Of a DNA stretch of 64,000 bases, positions 19,362 to 28,576 are shown piece after piece. This stretch comes from Corynebacterium gallinarum (lineage in GTDB: Bacteria > Actinomycetota > Actinomycetes > Mycobacteriales > Mycobacteriaceae): assembly GCF_014837045.1 (NCBI RefSeq), contig NZ_JACSPR010000001.1, positions 62,001-126,000 on the forward strand, given 5' to 3'. The translations under genes were made by a program, and so were the position numbers. Under the pieces are notes generated by a model. The model saw only the letters and a program-made list of their open reading frames with translations. It made no database searches and had not been told where the DNA came from. Numbering within the stretch: the stretch's first letter is position 1; each line of letters opens with the position of its first letter.

Positions 19362-20840
19362 ATGAGTACCCCAACGAACCCGGAACGGCCCACCGATCAT
19401 CCATCCGCCCCGTTCACCCTGGAGGCACACTTCGCCGGGGAGTTCCCCGAGCTGACCACCCCCTGGCGCGGTGAGGACCAGCCGGAGCCTGAGCTGGCGG
19501 TGTTGAATGAGGACCTCGCGCGCCTGCTCGGTATCGAACCGGACTGGCTGCGTTCGCCCGCGGGCGTGGAGTTCCTCCTCGGGCTCAACCCGGAACCGAC
19601 CACGAAGATGGTGGCCCAGGGGTATGCGGGCCATCAGTTCGGGCAGTTCGTGCCCAGCCTCGGGGACGGGCGCGCCCTCCTGCTCGGGGAGATCCGCGGC
19701 ACCGACGGCGTCCTGCGCGACATCCACCTCAAGGGGTCGGGCCGAACCCGGTACTCCCGTGGGGCGGACGGCCGGGCCGCACTGGGGCCCGCACTGCGTG
19801 AATACCTCGTCTCCGAGGCCATGCATGCGCTGGGTGTGCCCACCACCCGGGCGCTGGCAGTGGTGACCACGGGACGGAAGATCCAACGTGACCGGGTGCT
19901 GCCCGGCGCTGTGGTGGTCCGGGTGGCCACCAGCCATATCCGTGTCGGTTCCTTCCAGTACGCGAACATCACCGGGGGCATCGACCTGACGCGTCGGCTG
20001 GCCGATCACGCGATCACCCGGCATTATCCCCAGCTGGGGGCCCAGTTCCCCGAACCCGGTCCGGAGCGTTATTCCGGATTCTTCCAGCAGGTCATGGACG
20101 CCCAGGCGCAGACGGTGGCCCGGTGGATGCGACTTGGGTTCGTCCACGGCGTGCTCAACACGGATAACACGCTGGTTTCCGGTGAGACCATCGACTACGG
20201 CCCGTGTGCCTTCATAGACCGCTACCGGGAGGACGCGGTGTTCAGCTCGATCGACACCTATGGCCGCTACAAGTTCAGCAATCAGCCGCTGATCCTGGGG
20301 TGGAACCTCGCCCGCCTGGCGGAGACCATCATCCCGCTGTTCGGCGAGACGCCCGACGCCGGGGTGGACCGGGCCCAGGAGCTGATCAACACCTTTACCG
20401 ACCGCTACAACGATGCCCTGCACCGGGAGCTGTCCGCCGGGCTGGGATTGGACGCGGACGCGCCGGAGACCGCCGGCCTGATCGAGTCCTATCTGGAGCT
20501 GATGCGCACCCACTCACCCGATGCGACCACCCTGAACCGCACACTCAGTGAGTGGTCGGTGGAGTCCACCCCGCCGACTGGGTTCGAGGACTGGATCCCG
20601 CGGTGGCTGGCCGTCCAGCCGGATCTCATCCGCATGCAGAAGCTCAACCCCGTCTACGTGCCCCGCAACCACCTGGTGGAGGAGGCGCTGTCCCAGGCCG
20701 TCGACGGCCGGTGGGATGCCTTCACCACCCTGCTGAGCCTGGTCACCGACCCCTTCACCCGACGGGCCGGGATGGACTTCTACGAACAGCCAGGCCCTGA
20801 TGGATTCGAGGACACCTATATGACCTTCTGCGGCACCTGA
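19362..20840 (+). CDS. selO: SelO/YdiU pseudokinase-fold protein AMPylase
   Basis: A 492-residue protein of the UPF0061/SelO family. It contains the inverted-kinase ATP site (LKGSGRTRYSRGADGRA at about 125-142), HGVLNTDN near 262-269 and DYGP near 277-280. These are the residues used in AMP transfer to Ser/Thr/Tyr of target proteins in studied members. The C-terminus ends in FCGT, where eukaryotic homologues carry selenocysteine, so a Cys form is encoded. SelO has been linked to redox and oxidative-stress control. The stop codon abuts that of the convergent VOC gene. Confidence 0.96.
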   Translation: MSTPTNPERPTDHPSAPFTLEAHFAGEFPELTTPWRGEDQPEPELAVLNEDLARLLGIEPDWLRSPAGVEFLLGLNPEPTTKMVAQGYAGHQFGQFVPSLGDGRALLLGEIRGTDGVLRDIHLKGSGRTRYSRGADGRAALGPALREYLVSEAMHALGVPTTRALAVVTTGRKIQRDRVLPGAVVVRVATSHIRVGSFQYANITGGIDLTRRLADHAITRHYPQLGAQFPEPGPERYSGFFQQVMDAQAQTVARWMRLGFVHGVLNTDNTLVSGETIDYGPCAFIDRYREDAVFSSIDTYGRYKFSNQPLILGWNLARLAETIIPLFGETPDAGVDRAQELINTFTDRYNDALHRELSAGLGLDADAPETAGLIESYLELMRTHSPDATTLNRTLSEWSVESTPPTGFEDWIPRWLAVQPDLIRMQKLNPVYVPRNHLVEEALSQAVDGRWDAFTTLLSLVTDPFTRRAGMDFYEQPGPDGFEDTYMTFCGT

Positions 20841-21746
20841 TCAGTCGAAGTCGGCGATCTCGATCTTCTTCATCGCCAGCAGCTTCCCGAAGGCACCCGG
20901 ACGCGTCATGAGTTCGTCCATGGTGTCGGGCACGATCTGCCAACTGACCCCGAATTCATCGGTCAGCCACCCACATTGTTCCGCCTCGGGAACCGCGGAC
21001 AGTGCAGCCCAGATACGATCCAGTTCCTGCTGTCCGCGGGCTGCAAACAGCAGGGAGACACCCGGGGTGAAGGACCCGGGTTGTTCCACAGCTGAATCCA
21101 TGGCGGTGAACCACAGCCCCGCCAGTTGAAATTCGGAGAACATCACCGCTCCCTCGACTGCGGGACCGGCGGGTTCGGGATACACGGCTCGGGCACCCAA
21201 CCGGGAGTCGGGGAAGACCTCCACCCAGCGTTCCTGGGCAGCGGCGGCCCTGTTCTGTTCCCTGGCCCCGAACATCAGGGAGGGCATGATGAACGGCCGG
21301 GGCTCGCCCTGCGGATCGGTGAGGATGAGTTGCCAGCTCACGCCATAACGGTCCTCCACCCACCCGTAACTCCCGCTGAAGGGGTACTGTCCCAGATCCA
21401 TCAGGACACGACCGTCCTCAGATAAGCGGTCCCAGACGAGTTTTTGGAGTTCACCCATGTCCGGGCCGAGGATGGGGTCGAAGTTGAGCATGAAGTTCAG
21501 GGCCGGGGTGGGCCGGAACTCATCACCGGCGTTGAGGAGAATGAACTGGAAACCGGCGATCTCCAGGGTGATGGTCAGCGTCTTACCTGCCAGAGGTCGC
21601 TGAAAATCGAGAAGCCCCTCTTCCGGGTACCGCTCGACCTGCCGGATGACTACCCCACCCGGGACAGTTTCAAAGACGTGTTCGTAGAATGCAGCAACCT
21701 CATCTGCATTGCCAGCGCACCATATCGTGGGTGTGATCCTCTGCAT
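20841..21746 (-). CDS. Double PhnB-like VOC superfamily protein
   Basis: A 301-residue protein made of two tandem PhnB/3-demethylubiquinone-methyltransferase-like VOC domains. Domain 1 begins QRITPTIWCAGNADEVAAFYEHVF and domain 2 is at about 160-290. Each half has the matching 'DRYGVSWQL' (about 132) and 'DEFGVSWQI' (about 269) segments, so the gene arose by duplication. VOC proteins of this group bind small ligands or metals; the activity is unknown. A TAAAAT -10 box 7 nt before the ATG predicts a leaderless mRNA. Confidence 0.88.
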   Translation of the reverse strand: MQRITPTIWCAGNADEVAAFYEHVFETVPGGVVIRQVERYPEEGLLDFQRPLAGKTLTITLEIAGFQFILLNAGDEFRPTPALNFMLNFDPILGPDMGELQKLVWDRLSEDGRVLMDLGQYPFSGSYGWVEDRYGVSWQLILTDPQGEPRPFIMPSLMFGAREQNRAAAAQERWVEVFPDSRLGARAVYPEPAGPAVEGAVMFSEFQLAGLWFTAMDSAVEQPGSFTPGVSLLFAARGQQELDRIWAALSAVPEAEQCGWLTDEFGVSWQIVPDTMDELMTRPGAFGKLLAMKKIEIADFD

Positions 21747-21782
21747 GCCTGAAATTTTACCCAGCCGGACGGATCAGGGGGT

Positions 21783-21803
21783 CGTCGACAAGCAGCAGTT
21801 AAC
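21783..21803 (-). repeat. GCTTRTCGACG repeat, intergenic copy with GTTAAC nearby
   Basis: CGTCGACAAGC (21783-21793) is the reverse complement of the recurrent motif. It is followed after 4 nt by GTTAAC. The copy at 54662 is followed after 5 nt by GTTAAC as well, so these two intergenic copies share more than the 11-bp core. Confidence 0.6.
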
Positions 21804-21819
21804 GGGGCCGCAACGACGA

Positions 21820-21859
21820 CCACCCCCTGTCGCCGGCAACAACCGGCGACAGGGGGTGG
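21820..21859 (-). terminator. Terminator of mqo
   Basis: A perfect 17-bp inverted repeat (arms 21820-21836 and 21843-21859) with a 6-nt loop lies just after the mqo stop. There is no long T-run on the minus strand, only TCGTCGTTG. Confidence 0.75.
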
Positions 21860-21874
21860 TTTGAAGAACGGAAT

Positions 21875-23377
21875 TTAAGCCTTTTCCAGCTTCAGGGTCT
21901 TCTGGGTGTACTCCCACAGCTCGGCGAACATCTCCGGCTCATTGGCCAGCTTCTTGCCGTAGGACGGGACCATCTCCTGGATCTTGTCGCCCCACTCGAT
22001 CATGCGGTCACCGAAGCAACGCTCCAGCAGCTCGATCATGGCGGCCGGTGCGATGGAGGCACCCGGGGAGGCACCGAGCAGACCGGCGATGGAGCCCTCG
22101 GAGTTGCTGATCAGGGTGGTGCCGAACTCCAGGGAACCGAAGCGCGGTGCGCCGACAGGCTTGATCACCTGGACGCGCTGACCTGCGGTGATCAGCTCCC
22201 AGTCCTCTTCCTTGGCGTTCGGCATGTACTCACGCAGGGATTCCATGCGGGCCTTGGTGTCCTTGACCACCTCGGTGATCAGGTACTTGGTCAGGCCCAT
22301 CTCCTGGACGCCGACACCGAGCAGGGATGCCAGGTTGGTCGGGCGCAGCGAGGAGAACAGATCGGTGTAGGAACCCTCCTTGAGGAACTTCGGCGTCCAG
22401 CCGGCGTAGGGGCCGAACAGCAGGCCCTTCTCGCCGTCGATCACGCGGGTGTCCAGGTGCGGGACGGACATCGGCGGGGCACCGACGGATGCCTTGCCGT
22501 AGACCTTGGCGGCGTGCTGCTCGATGAGTTCCTCGTTGGTGCAGCGCAGCCACTCGCCGGAGACCGGGAAGCCGCCGAAACCACGGATCTCGGGGATACC
22601 GGACTTCTGCAGCAGGGGCAGGGCCATGCCGCCGGCACCGACGAAGACGAAGTTGGCGCGGATGGTCTGGGTGTCACCGGTGTGGACGTTCTTGACGGTG
22701 ACCTTCCACTTCGCACCATCCTTGGTGATGTCCTTGACCTCGTGGCCGTAGCGGATCTCGGTGCCACCGTCCTCGGCGGCCTTGAGGAACTGCTTGGACT
22801 GGGAACCGTAGTTGATGTCGGTGCCCTCCTTGATCCAGGAGATGGCGACCGGATCGGAGAAGTCACGGCCCTCGGCCATCAGTGGCAGCTTCTCCGCGAA
22901 GGTCTCCTGGTCATCGGCGTACTCCATGCCGGGGAACAGGGGGTGATCCTTCAGTGCGTTGTAGCGGTTCTTGATGTAGGCAACCTGGTCGGCACCGTGG
23001 CCGAAGGAGACGTGGGGAACGGCGTTGATGAACTCCTGCGGGTCAGAGAGGATGCCCTCCTCGACCTGGTGTGCCCAGAACTGGCGCGACACCTGGAACT
23101 TCTCATTGATGTTGACAGCCTTGGAGATGTCGATCTTGCCGTTCTTCTCCGGCGTGTAGTTGAGCTCACACAGCGCCGAGTGGCCGGTACCGGCGTTGTT
23201 CCACGGGGAGGACGACTCCTGTGCCGCACCATCCAAACGCTCAAAGATCACCTGGGACCAGCCGGGCTCCAGCTGGCGTAGCATCGCACCGAGGGTGGCG
23301 CTCATGATTCCAGCACCGACGAGGACGACGTCCGCCTCGTCAGTGACCTTGTGTGCGTTCTTCGGGGAATCTGACAT
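21875..23377 (-). CDS. mqo: Malate:quinone oxidoreductase
   Basis: A 500-residue FAD-dependent peripheral membrane enzyme that oxidises malate and reduces quinone; in corynebacteria it is the main citric-acid-cycle malate oxidase. The FAD-binding GxGxxS-type motif [13 protein letters not shown] starts at about residue 18. Other family signatures are [15 protein letters not shown] and the C-terminal [16 protein letters not shown] 23377 is chosen: AAGGAAG is upstream and the length matches the C. glutamicum enzyme. The open frame continues 134 codons further but that part is not conserved. Confidence 0.97.
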   Translation of the reverse strand: MSDSPKNAHKVTDEADVVLVGAGIMSATLGAMLRQLEPGWSQVIFERLDGAAQESSSPWNNAGTGHSALCELNYTPEKNGKIDISKAVNINEKFQVSRQFWAHQVEEGILSDPQEFINAVPHVSFGHGADQVAYIKNRYNALKDHPLFPGMEYADDQETFAEKLPLMAEGRDFSDPVAISWIKEGTDINYGSQSKQFLKAAEDGGTEIRYGHEVKDITKDGAKWKVTVKNVHTGDTQTIRANFVFVGAGGMALPLLQKSGIPEIRGFGGFPVSGEWLRCTNEELIEQHAAKVYGKASVGAPPMSVPHLDTRVIDGEKGLLFGPYAGWTPKFLKEGSYTDLFSSLRPTNLASLLGVGVQEMGLTKYLITEVVKDTKARMESLREYMPNAKEEDWELITAGQRVQVIKPVGAPRFGSLEFGTTLISNSEGSIAGLLGASPGASIAPAAMIELLERCFGDRMIEWGDKIQEMVPSYGKKLANEPEMFAELWEYTQKTLKLEKA

Positions 23378-23757
23378 GTTCAACTTCCTTTTATCTCCGC
23401 GAGTGGTCTGCCGAACACACCCTGCGTGCTGCACACAACTATCCACCCGGGTGACTGCACAGGGGTGGATGGCGCTGCAACACGTGGTGAACACCTGTCC
23501 CGGTCTAGACCTTGAGGGGGTGCAGGTGCACGTTGTCCGTAGCTCAGTAGTGTACGCCTGCTGATACGGGGGTACGTAAATACCCTCGACATAACCTGGC
23601 CCGTATGCCCATAATCTCCCCCGTTCACCACCCCCAGGAAGATTCCGGGCACACCGGAGGATGCGAGGAGGGTGTGATGAGGGAAACCGCACCGTCCGGA
23701 CCCGCTGCCCAGTCGCGCGCCAGCCCGATTGCCGCCACCTGTCCGGAAGACATGCCC
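23378..23757. other. Regulatory gap between mqo and the alpha/beta-hydrolase gene
   Basis: A 392-bp divergent spacer. On the minus strand a TACACT hexamer (23554-23549) is a plausible mqo -10 box, giving a leader of about 165 nt that ends with AAGGAAG. Family knowledge says mqo is controlled by several carbon and iron regulators in C. glutamicum, but no clear consensus site for them could be recognised here. No gene is seen. Confidence 0.3.
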
Positions 23758-23769
23758 TATCGTTGACAC

Positions 23770-24807
23770 ATGCCGACAATCAACGATCGTGCCGCAGGAG
23801 ATGCACCGTCCCCGGACGGTGACTGGCAGCAGGACATCCTGGGTCCCGGATACCAGAGTCTGACCATCCCCCTGGGCCGGGATCCGGACGGGGAAACCGA
23901 CGTGGTGTGCACCCTGGTGCGCTACCGCCCCGGCACCACAGATGACGGGGAGTTCGGGCAACGACCGGCCGTCATGTGGGTCCACGGCATGTCCGACTAC
24001 TTCTTCCACACCGAGGTTGCGGAATTTCTCCACGACCAGGGTTTTGCGGTCTACGCCCTGGATCTGCGCAAATGCGGCCGCTCCTACCGCGAGGGGCAGA
24101 ACTGGCACTACACCACCGATCTCGCCCATTACTACCCGGATCTCACCAGGGCCACGCAGCTCATCACCCGGCAGCACCCCACGATGATTCCGCTCGCCCA
24201 CTCCACCGGTGGGCTTATCGTCACCCTGTGGCTGGATCATCTGCGCACCTCCTCCCCCGACCTGCACGCCACCATCCCGGCGGTGGTCATGAACAGTCCC
24301 TGGTTGGACTGGATGTACCCGGAGCCGATCCGTTCCCTGCTCATCACGGTGTTCCGGGTTGTGGGACGGTGGCGGCCCACCCGGTTCGCCCCGGGTGGCG
24401 GTCTCGGTCTCTACGGCCGGTCCATCCACCGGGACTACCGCGGAGAGTGGGAGTTCGACACCGAGATGAAACCCGTCAGCGGACACCGGAAACCCTTCGG
24501 ATGGCTCCGCGCGATCACCCTCGGCCAGCGGGAGGTCCAGAAGAACCGGGTCAATGTTGGAGTCGATGTACTCACCCTGTGTTCGGGGAAATCCTGGTTG
24601 AAGAAGATCCCCAGCCCCGACCTCATGTCCTCCGACGGTGTCCTGGATGTCAGACAGATCAGGAAATGGGCACCGCACCTGGCCCGCCCCTCCTCCCGGG
24701 TGACCGTCTCACCGCTGGAGGAGGCAATGCACGATGTCTTCCTCTCCCGGGAACCGGTGCGCACCCGGGCCCTTGAGGTCACCGTGGAGTGGCTGCGCCG
24801 CCGGTGA
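23770..24807 (+). CDS. Alpha/beta-hydrolase, lysophospholipase-like
   Basis: A 345-residue alpha/beta-hydrolase of the serine aminopeptidase S33/Hydrolase_4 group. The oxyanion segment [16 protein letters not shown] is at about 71, and the nucleophile elbow AHSTGG at about 143, with Ser as catalytic residue. The C-terminal region should supply Asp and His (candidate 'EEAMHDVF'). The conserved [11 protein letters not shown] is also present. The substrate is unknown; related proteins act on acylglycerols or lysophospholipids. It lies between mqo and mtr as in C. glutamicum. TATCGT 6 nt before the ATG suggests a leaderless transcript. Confidence 0.88.
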   Translation: MPTINDRAAGDAPSPDGDWQQDILGPGYQSLTIPLGRDPDGETDVVCTLVRYRPGTTDDGEFGQRPAVMWVHGMSDYFFHTEVAEFLHDQGFAVYALDLRKCGRSYREGQNWHYTTDLAHYYPDLTRATQLITRQHPTMIPLAHSTGGLIVTLWLDHLRTSSPDLHATIPAVVMNSPWLDWMYPEPIRSLLITVFRVVGRWRPTRFAPGGGLGLYGRSIHRDYRGEWEFDTEMKPVSGHRKPFGWLRAITLGQREVQKNRVNVGVDVLTLCSGKSWLKKIPSPDLMSSDGVLDVRQIRKWAPHLARPSSRVTVSPLEEAMHDVFLSREPVRTRALEVTVEWLRRR

Positions 24808-24854
24808 CCTCTTCACCCCGCCCCACCCGGGTGGGGTGTGACCCGGGTACCGAT

Positions 24855-24885
24855 GGGATACTGAGGGAAGAAAACCCCCCGTTCA
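24855..24885 (+). promoter_or_regulatory. Possible SigH-type promoter of mtr
   Basis: GGGATAC (24855-24861), an 18-bp spacer and CGTTCA (24880-24885) resemble the oxidative/thiol-stress sigma-H pattern (GGAA ... GTT), with one A-to-T change in the -35 part. mtr belongs to this regulon in C. glutamicum. A palindrome CCCCACCCGGGTGGGG (24821-24836) just before it may end the hydrolase transcript. Tentative. Confidence 0.35.
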
Positions 24886-25025
24886 CCTTGTTGTAGGACG
24901 ATGGGCCGGACACTGGGCTGCTCACCGCAGTTCTGCCGTGGAAGGGACACCCGACCATGACTGTTCGCCCCCTGTTTCACCCGCCCAGTTCCACCGACAC
25001 GTAGATTCCAGGAGTCCACATTTCC

Positions 25026-26411
25026 ATGACTGAGACCAAGCACTATGACCTCATCATCATCGGCACCGGTTCCGGCAACTCGATTCCGGGTCCGGAATTC
25101 GACGACAAGTCGATCGCCATCGTGGAAAAGGGCACCTTCGGTGGCACCTGTCTGAACGTTGGATGCATCCCGACCAAGATGTACGTCTATGCCGCCGACA
25201 TCGCCCGCGAGATCAGCGACTCCTCGAAGTACGGCATCGACGCCACCTACAACAGTGTCGACTGGCCGTCCATCGTCGACCGCGTCTTCACCCGCCGCAT
25301 TGATCTCATCGCCGAGGGCGGGGAGGCTTACCGCCGTGGCCCGGAAACCCCCAATATCGATGTCTGTGACATGCATGCCCGGTTCATCGGGGAGAAAACC
25401 ATCTCCACGGGTCAAGCTGGCGTGGAGAAGGTCATCACCGGTGACCAGATCGTGATCGCCACCGGCTCCCGTCCCTTCATCCCGCCGGTGATCAAGGAGT
25501 CCGGCGCCCGGTACCACACCAATGAAGACATTATGCACCTGCCGGAACTCCCCTCCTCCCTGGTCATCGTCGGCGGTGGTTTCATCGCCCTCGAGTTCGC
25601 CCACGTCTTCTCCTCCCTGGGCACCACGGTCACCCTGATCAACCGTTCCGAGGTGCTGCTGCGCGACGCTGATGCAGATATCTCCGCCCGCATCGCCAAG
25701 ATCACCCGGGAACGTGTTGATGTCCGCATGTCCACCTCCGTCACCGGTGTCACCGACAATGCCGACGGTTCCGTCACCGTCAGCCCGGACTCCGGAGATC
25801 CGATCACAGCGGATGTGCTGCTGGTGGCAACGGGACGAACCCCCAACGGTGACCAGATGGATCTGGACACGGCAGGCATCGAGATGGACGGCCGTCGTAT
25901 CAAGGTGGATGAGTACGGCCGCACCACCGCACCAGGCGTGTGGGCCCTGGGGGATGTGTCCAGCCCGTTCAAGCTGAAGCATGTGGCCAACGCGGAGATG
26001 CGCGCCGTGCGCCACAACCTCCTCCACCCTGATGCACTGCAGACCATGCCCCATGACCACGTTCCCTCCGCGGTGTTCACCAATCCCCAGATCGCCCAGG
26101 TTGGCATGACCGAGGCCGAGGCGCGCGCTGCGGGCCACAATCTGACCATCAAGGTGCAGAACTACGGTGATGTCGCCTACGGCTGGGCAATGGAGGACAC
26201 CACGGGATTCGTCAAGCTGATCGCCGACCGTGATTCGGGCAGGCTGTTGGGCGCCCACCTGATCGGACCCCAGGCATCCACCCTCATCCAGCAGCTCATC
26301 ACCGTCATGGCGTTTGATCTGGATGTCCGCGAGGTGGCCACTCGCCAGTACTGGATCCACCCGGCCCTGCCTGAGGTCATCGAAAACGCACTTCTGGGCC
26401 TGGAGTTCTAG
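25026..26411 (+). CDS. mtr: Mycothione reductase
   Basis: A 461-residue pyridine-nucleotide-disulfide oxidoreductase. It shows FAD-binding GTGSGNS at about 13, the redox-active disulfide in GGTCLNVGCIPTK at about 39-51, the NADPH-binding GGGFIALEFAHVFSS at about 182, and the catalytic HPALPE near the C-terminus (about 444). The GSGNSIPGPE variation and overall length match mycothione (not glutathione) reductases. It keeps mycothiol reduced, the main thiol in actinobacteria. AGGAG lies 12 nt upstream of ATG 25026. Confidence 0.96.
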   Translation: MTETKHYDLIIIGTGSGNSIPGPEFDDKSIAIVEKGTFGGTCLNVGCIPTKMYVYAADIAREISDSSKYGIDATYNSVDWPSIVDRVFTRRIDLIAEGGEAYRRGPETPNIDVCDMHARFIGEKTISTGQAGVEKVITGDQIVIATGSRPFIPPVIKESGARYHTNEDIMHLPELPSSLVIVGGGFIALEFAHVFSSLGTTVTLINRSEVLLRDADADISARIAKITRERVDVRMSTSVTGVTDNADGSVTVSPDSGDPITADVLLVATGRTPNGDQMDLDTAGIEMDGRRIKVDEYGRTTAPGVWALGDVSSPFKLKHVANAEMRAVRHNLLHPDALQTMPHDHVPSAVFTNPQIAQVGMTEAEARAAGHNLTIKVQNYGDVAYGWAMEDTTGFVKLIADRDSGRLLGAHLIGPQASTLIQQLITVMAFDLDVREVATRQYWIHPALPEVIENALLGLEF

Positions 26412-26835
26412 GTTCCGGTCGCAGCCTCCCCTTGAATGCTGCTCCCCTCTCCCCTATGTGGGGGGGGGAGTGATGATTATCACTCTAATTGCAGGCCCAG
26501 CGTACATCGGTAAAAGCATCCACCTTTGAGAAGGCTTGGAAAAACTTGGCCTTATGTCGGCCTTCTCCGTTGAATGCTCAGCATTTTTCTATAGACTCGT
26601 GTGCGTCAGATGGTCTAACCACCAATTGGGACAATCTGGGCAGCACACCGGGGTTATATGATGGGAATTGTTTTGCTGGACTATTCCCAGCGATCTCCCA
26701 CCTTCCGTGGTAGCTCTCGGTACACTGCGTCTTAAGCGATCCGCCCAGTTGGCGCTTCATCTGAGGTTGCTGACTAATCTGTTCAGCCCCTCCCATAAGG
26801 GTGGGAAATAACTAACAACTACAAAGGACTATCTC
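26412..26835 (+). other. AT-richer gap with hairpins and a promoter candidate
   Basis: The 424-bp stretch after mtr holds no convincing gene. Near its start are a CTCCCC ... GGGGAG hairpin with a run of nine G (26460-26468) and a following GAGTGAT/ATCACTC stem (26468-26485), a likely mtr terminator. TATGAT at 26657-26662 and TACACT near 26720 are -10 candidates for the secreted-protein gene, giving a leader of about 110-170 nt. Base composition from 26500 to 26830 is visibly more AT-rich than the neighbourhood. Confidence 0.4.
26528..26595 (+). ncRNA. Candidate small structured RNA
   Basis: GAGAAGGC and GCCTTCTC can pair as an 8-bp stem enclosing about 24 nt that itself contains GGCC repeats. 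AATGCTCAGCATTTTTCT follows, which could end a transcript. The element sits in the AT-rich gap. There is no homology evidence; it is a structure-based guess. Confidence 0.2.
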
Positions 26836-27183
26836 ATGCGTTCTTTCCGCACCGCTGCAGTCGCTGGCATCACTGCACTCGCCCTGTCCATGGGTACCGC
26901 CTCCATCGCCACCGCCCAGGAGGACACCAACTCCAACGCTAATCTCTCCTCTGCATTCCCTGCACTGTCCTCCGGTGGCTTCGCTGCCGTCGGCGATGAG
27001 TGGGATGCCGGCACGCCTGTCACCGGCGAGGATGCCCTCGGTGAGGAGCACAACCGTGACGATCTCCCCGCTTGGGTCCAGAACATGTACGACCTGACCT
27101 GGATCGGTGCCATCGCCTCCGTTCTGGGTGTCATCGTCTTCCCTGCCTACAACTACCTGGTCTACACCGGCGTTCTGAAGTAA
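26836..27183 (+). CDS. Small secreted or cell-envelope protein A (tandem paralogue)
   Basis: A 115-residue protein. It has a signal peptide (MRSFRTAAVAGITALALSM, cleavage expected after ATAQ, about residue 28) and an acidic, polar middle (pI clearly low). The C-terminal hydrophobic segment at about 88-112 (TWIGAIASVLGVIVFPAYNY) could be a membrane anchor, followed by a short tail LVYTGVLK. The next gene encodes a paralogue with the same C-terminal pattern. Similar genes occur between mtr and map in C. glutamicum, annotated only as secreted or membrane proteins. Function unknown. Confidence 0.85.
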   Translation: MRSFRTAAVAGITALALSMGTASIATAQEDTNSNANLSSAFPALSSGGFAAVGDEWDAGTPVTGEDALGEEHNRDDLPAWVQNMYDLTWIGAIASVLGVIVFPAYNYLVYTGVLK

Positions 27184-27225
27184 GTCACCCTCCCACCACT
27201 GCCTGATCTGAAAGGTCCGCATCCC

Positions 27226-27585
27226 ATGCGTAAGTTCCGCAACTCTGCCATCGCCATTGTTTCCGCCGCAGCCATCTCCCTCGGTGGCATGACCGTCGCC
27301 GCCGCCCAGGACACCAACCAGCCAGAGGACACCCCTCCCGGCCTGATCGAGATGATCTCCTCCAACGGTTCCACCGCCTCGGAGTGGGGTCAGGACCTCA
27401 ACGCTGACGAGCCGGGTTACGGCACCGATGGCTTCGGTTCCTCCCGCGATGACAGTGGCGAGCCCGTTCCCCGCTGGCTGCGTGCCTGGGAGAATGTCTT
27501 TGACACCCTCACCGTCGGCAGTATCCTCGGCGTCATCGTCTTCCCGATCATCAACTTCCTGAAGTACAACGGCATCATCCAGTAA
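27226..27585 (+). CDS. Small secreted or cell-envelope protein B (tandem paralogue)
   Basis: A 119-residue paralogue of the preceding gene (42-bp gap). It has a signal peptide MRKFRNSAIAIVSAAAISLGG with expected cleavage near AAAQ (about residue 29), then an acidic, Gly/Asp/Ser-rich middle. The C-terminal segment VGSILGVIVFPIINFLKYNG matches the partner's GAIASVLGVIVFPAYNYLVY. The order, signal peptides and C-termini are conserved but the middles have diverged, as expected for surface-exposed sequence. Probably co-transcribed with protein A, with a terminator after it. Confidence 0.85.
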   Translation: MRKFRNSAIAIVSAAAISLGGMTVAAAQDTNQPEDTPPGLIEMISSNGSTASEWGQDLNADEPGYGTDGFGSSRDDSGEPVPRWLRAWENVFDTLTVGSILGVIVFPIINFLKYNGIIQ

Positions 27586-27618
27586 TCAGGCTGATCATCC
27601 GATCAGTTCACGTCTGAC

Positions 27619-27664
27619 AAGGCACCCCCGCGGCAGCACAACGCAACCCACCGGTGGGTGCCTT
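27619..27664 (+). terminator. Terminator after the small secreted protein pair
   Basis: AAGGCACCC (27619-27627) and GGGTGCCTT (27656-27664) form a 9-bp stem, followed by TGTCTTTTCC on the plus strand. Confidence 0.75.
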
Positions 27665-27814
27665 TGTCTTTTCCGCCACCTCCTGACCGGTCACCACCGC
27701 CTGGGACTGTACGCACCCGGGGCGGCACCGGGGATGGGGTGGTGGGTGGGTAGACTGAATGGCGATTCCGCTACTGTCCGTTCCCCCTCCCCCGGAAGAA
27801 TACTGATCCCCAAC

Positions 27815-28576
27815 GTGTCGATCCCCTCCCTGCACGGCTCCCTCACCCCGCGCCCCCGAGACCGCGATATCCGGGCGGGAACGGCCAGCCTTGCCACCGC
27901 GGGGGCGGTTCTGTTGGCGGTCATCGCCGCGGCCCTGGTGCCGGGAAGCCCGATCTATGCGCTGGTGTCCGCCGCCGGGGTGGCCCTCGGAGCCACGACG
28001 GTGGTCACCCAACTGCGGCACCGTCACGCCCCGCGGATCTACCAGTGGCTCTCGGCGCTCGGTGGTGTGGTGATCCTCGGCATTGGCATGATCGTCGGTA
28101 TCGCGCGGCTGGGGTCGTCGCCGATACTCGCCACGGTGGGGATGACCGCATCGTTCTACCTCATGCCGGCCGCAGCATTGGCCTGTTATCTCGGTGGGCT
28201 TGGACAGTTGCCCTTGAAATGGGCTGGCCCCACGCTGCTGGCCACCGGGGGTGCCGGGGTGGTTGCGTGGCTGTCGCTGGGGGCTGACACCACCATCACC
28301 ACCATCATCATCGTGGCGGCTGCGGTGATGTCCATCGCAGGGTGCATCTTCCCGCTGGTACGGGCGGTCAGGAAACCACCGACGACCCTCCCGGGGTGGA
28401 TCATCCCGGTGCCCGCCATCATGATGATTCTGCTCATGGTCTACACGATGGGGCAGGCAGTCCTGCCCGCACAGGTCCCGTGGCCGTGGTTGTCGCCGGT
28501 GATCGTGGCCTGGACCTATCTGGTTTCCGGTGTGCTGGCCACGCTCGCGGGGCTGCTGACCTCCTCCAGGAGCTGA
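27815..28576 (+). CDS. Multi-spanning membrane protein of unknown function
   Basis: A 253-residue protein with about seven to eight hydrophobic segments, starting around residue 25 ([21 protein letters not shown]). No family was recognised. GTG 27815 is the preferred start because TACTGA lies 8 nt before it, which fits a leaderless promoter. The frame is open upstream to 27734, but that part is unlikely protein. Its 3' end overlaps the convergent cobQ by 61 bp. The basic N-terminus and the cytoplasmic loop near 190 are consistent with an inner membrane protein. Confidence 0.65.
   Translation: MSIPSLHGSLTPRPRDRDIRAGTASLATAGAVLLAVIAAALVPGSPIYALVSAAGVALGATTVVTQLRHRHAPRIYQWLSALGGVVILGIGMIVGIARLGSSPILATVGMTASFYLMPAAALACYLGGLGQLPLKWAGPTLLATGGAGVVAWLSLGADTTITTIIIVAAAVMSIAGCIFPLVRAVRKPPTTLPGWIIPVPAIMMILLMVYTMGQAVLPAQVPWPWLSPVIVAWTYLVSGVLATLAGLLTSSRS

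Noticed and set aside
23378..23779. N-terminal extension of mqo by 134 residues
   Set aside because: The extension has no homology and reaches into the divergent hydrolase gene; ATG 23377 with AAGGAAG fits the known 500-residue length.
24813..26360. Long antisense open frame opposite mtr
   Set aside because: Composition is Gly/Asp/His/Val rich as expected for a shadow frame; mtr on the other strand has all its motifs.
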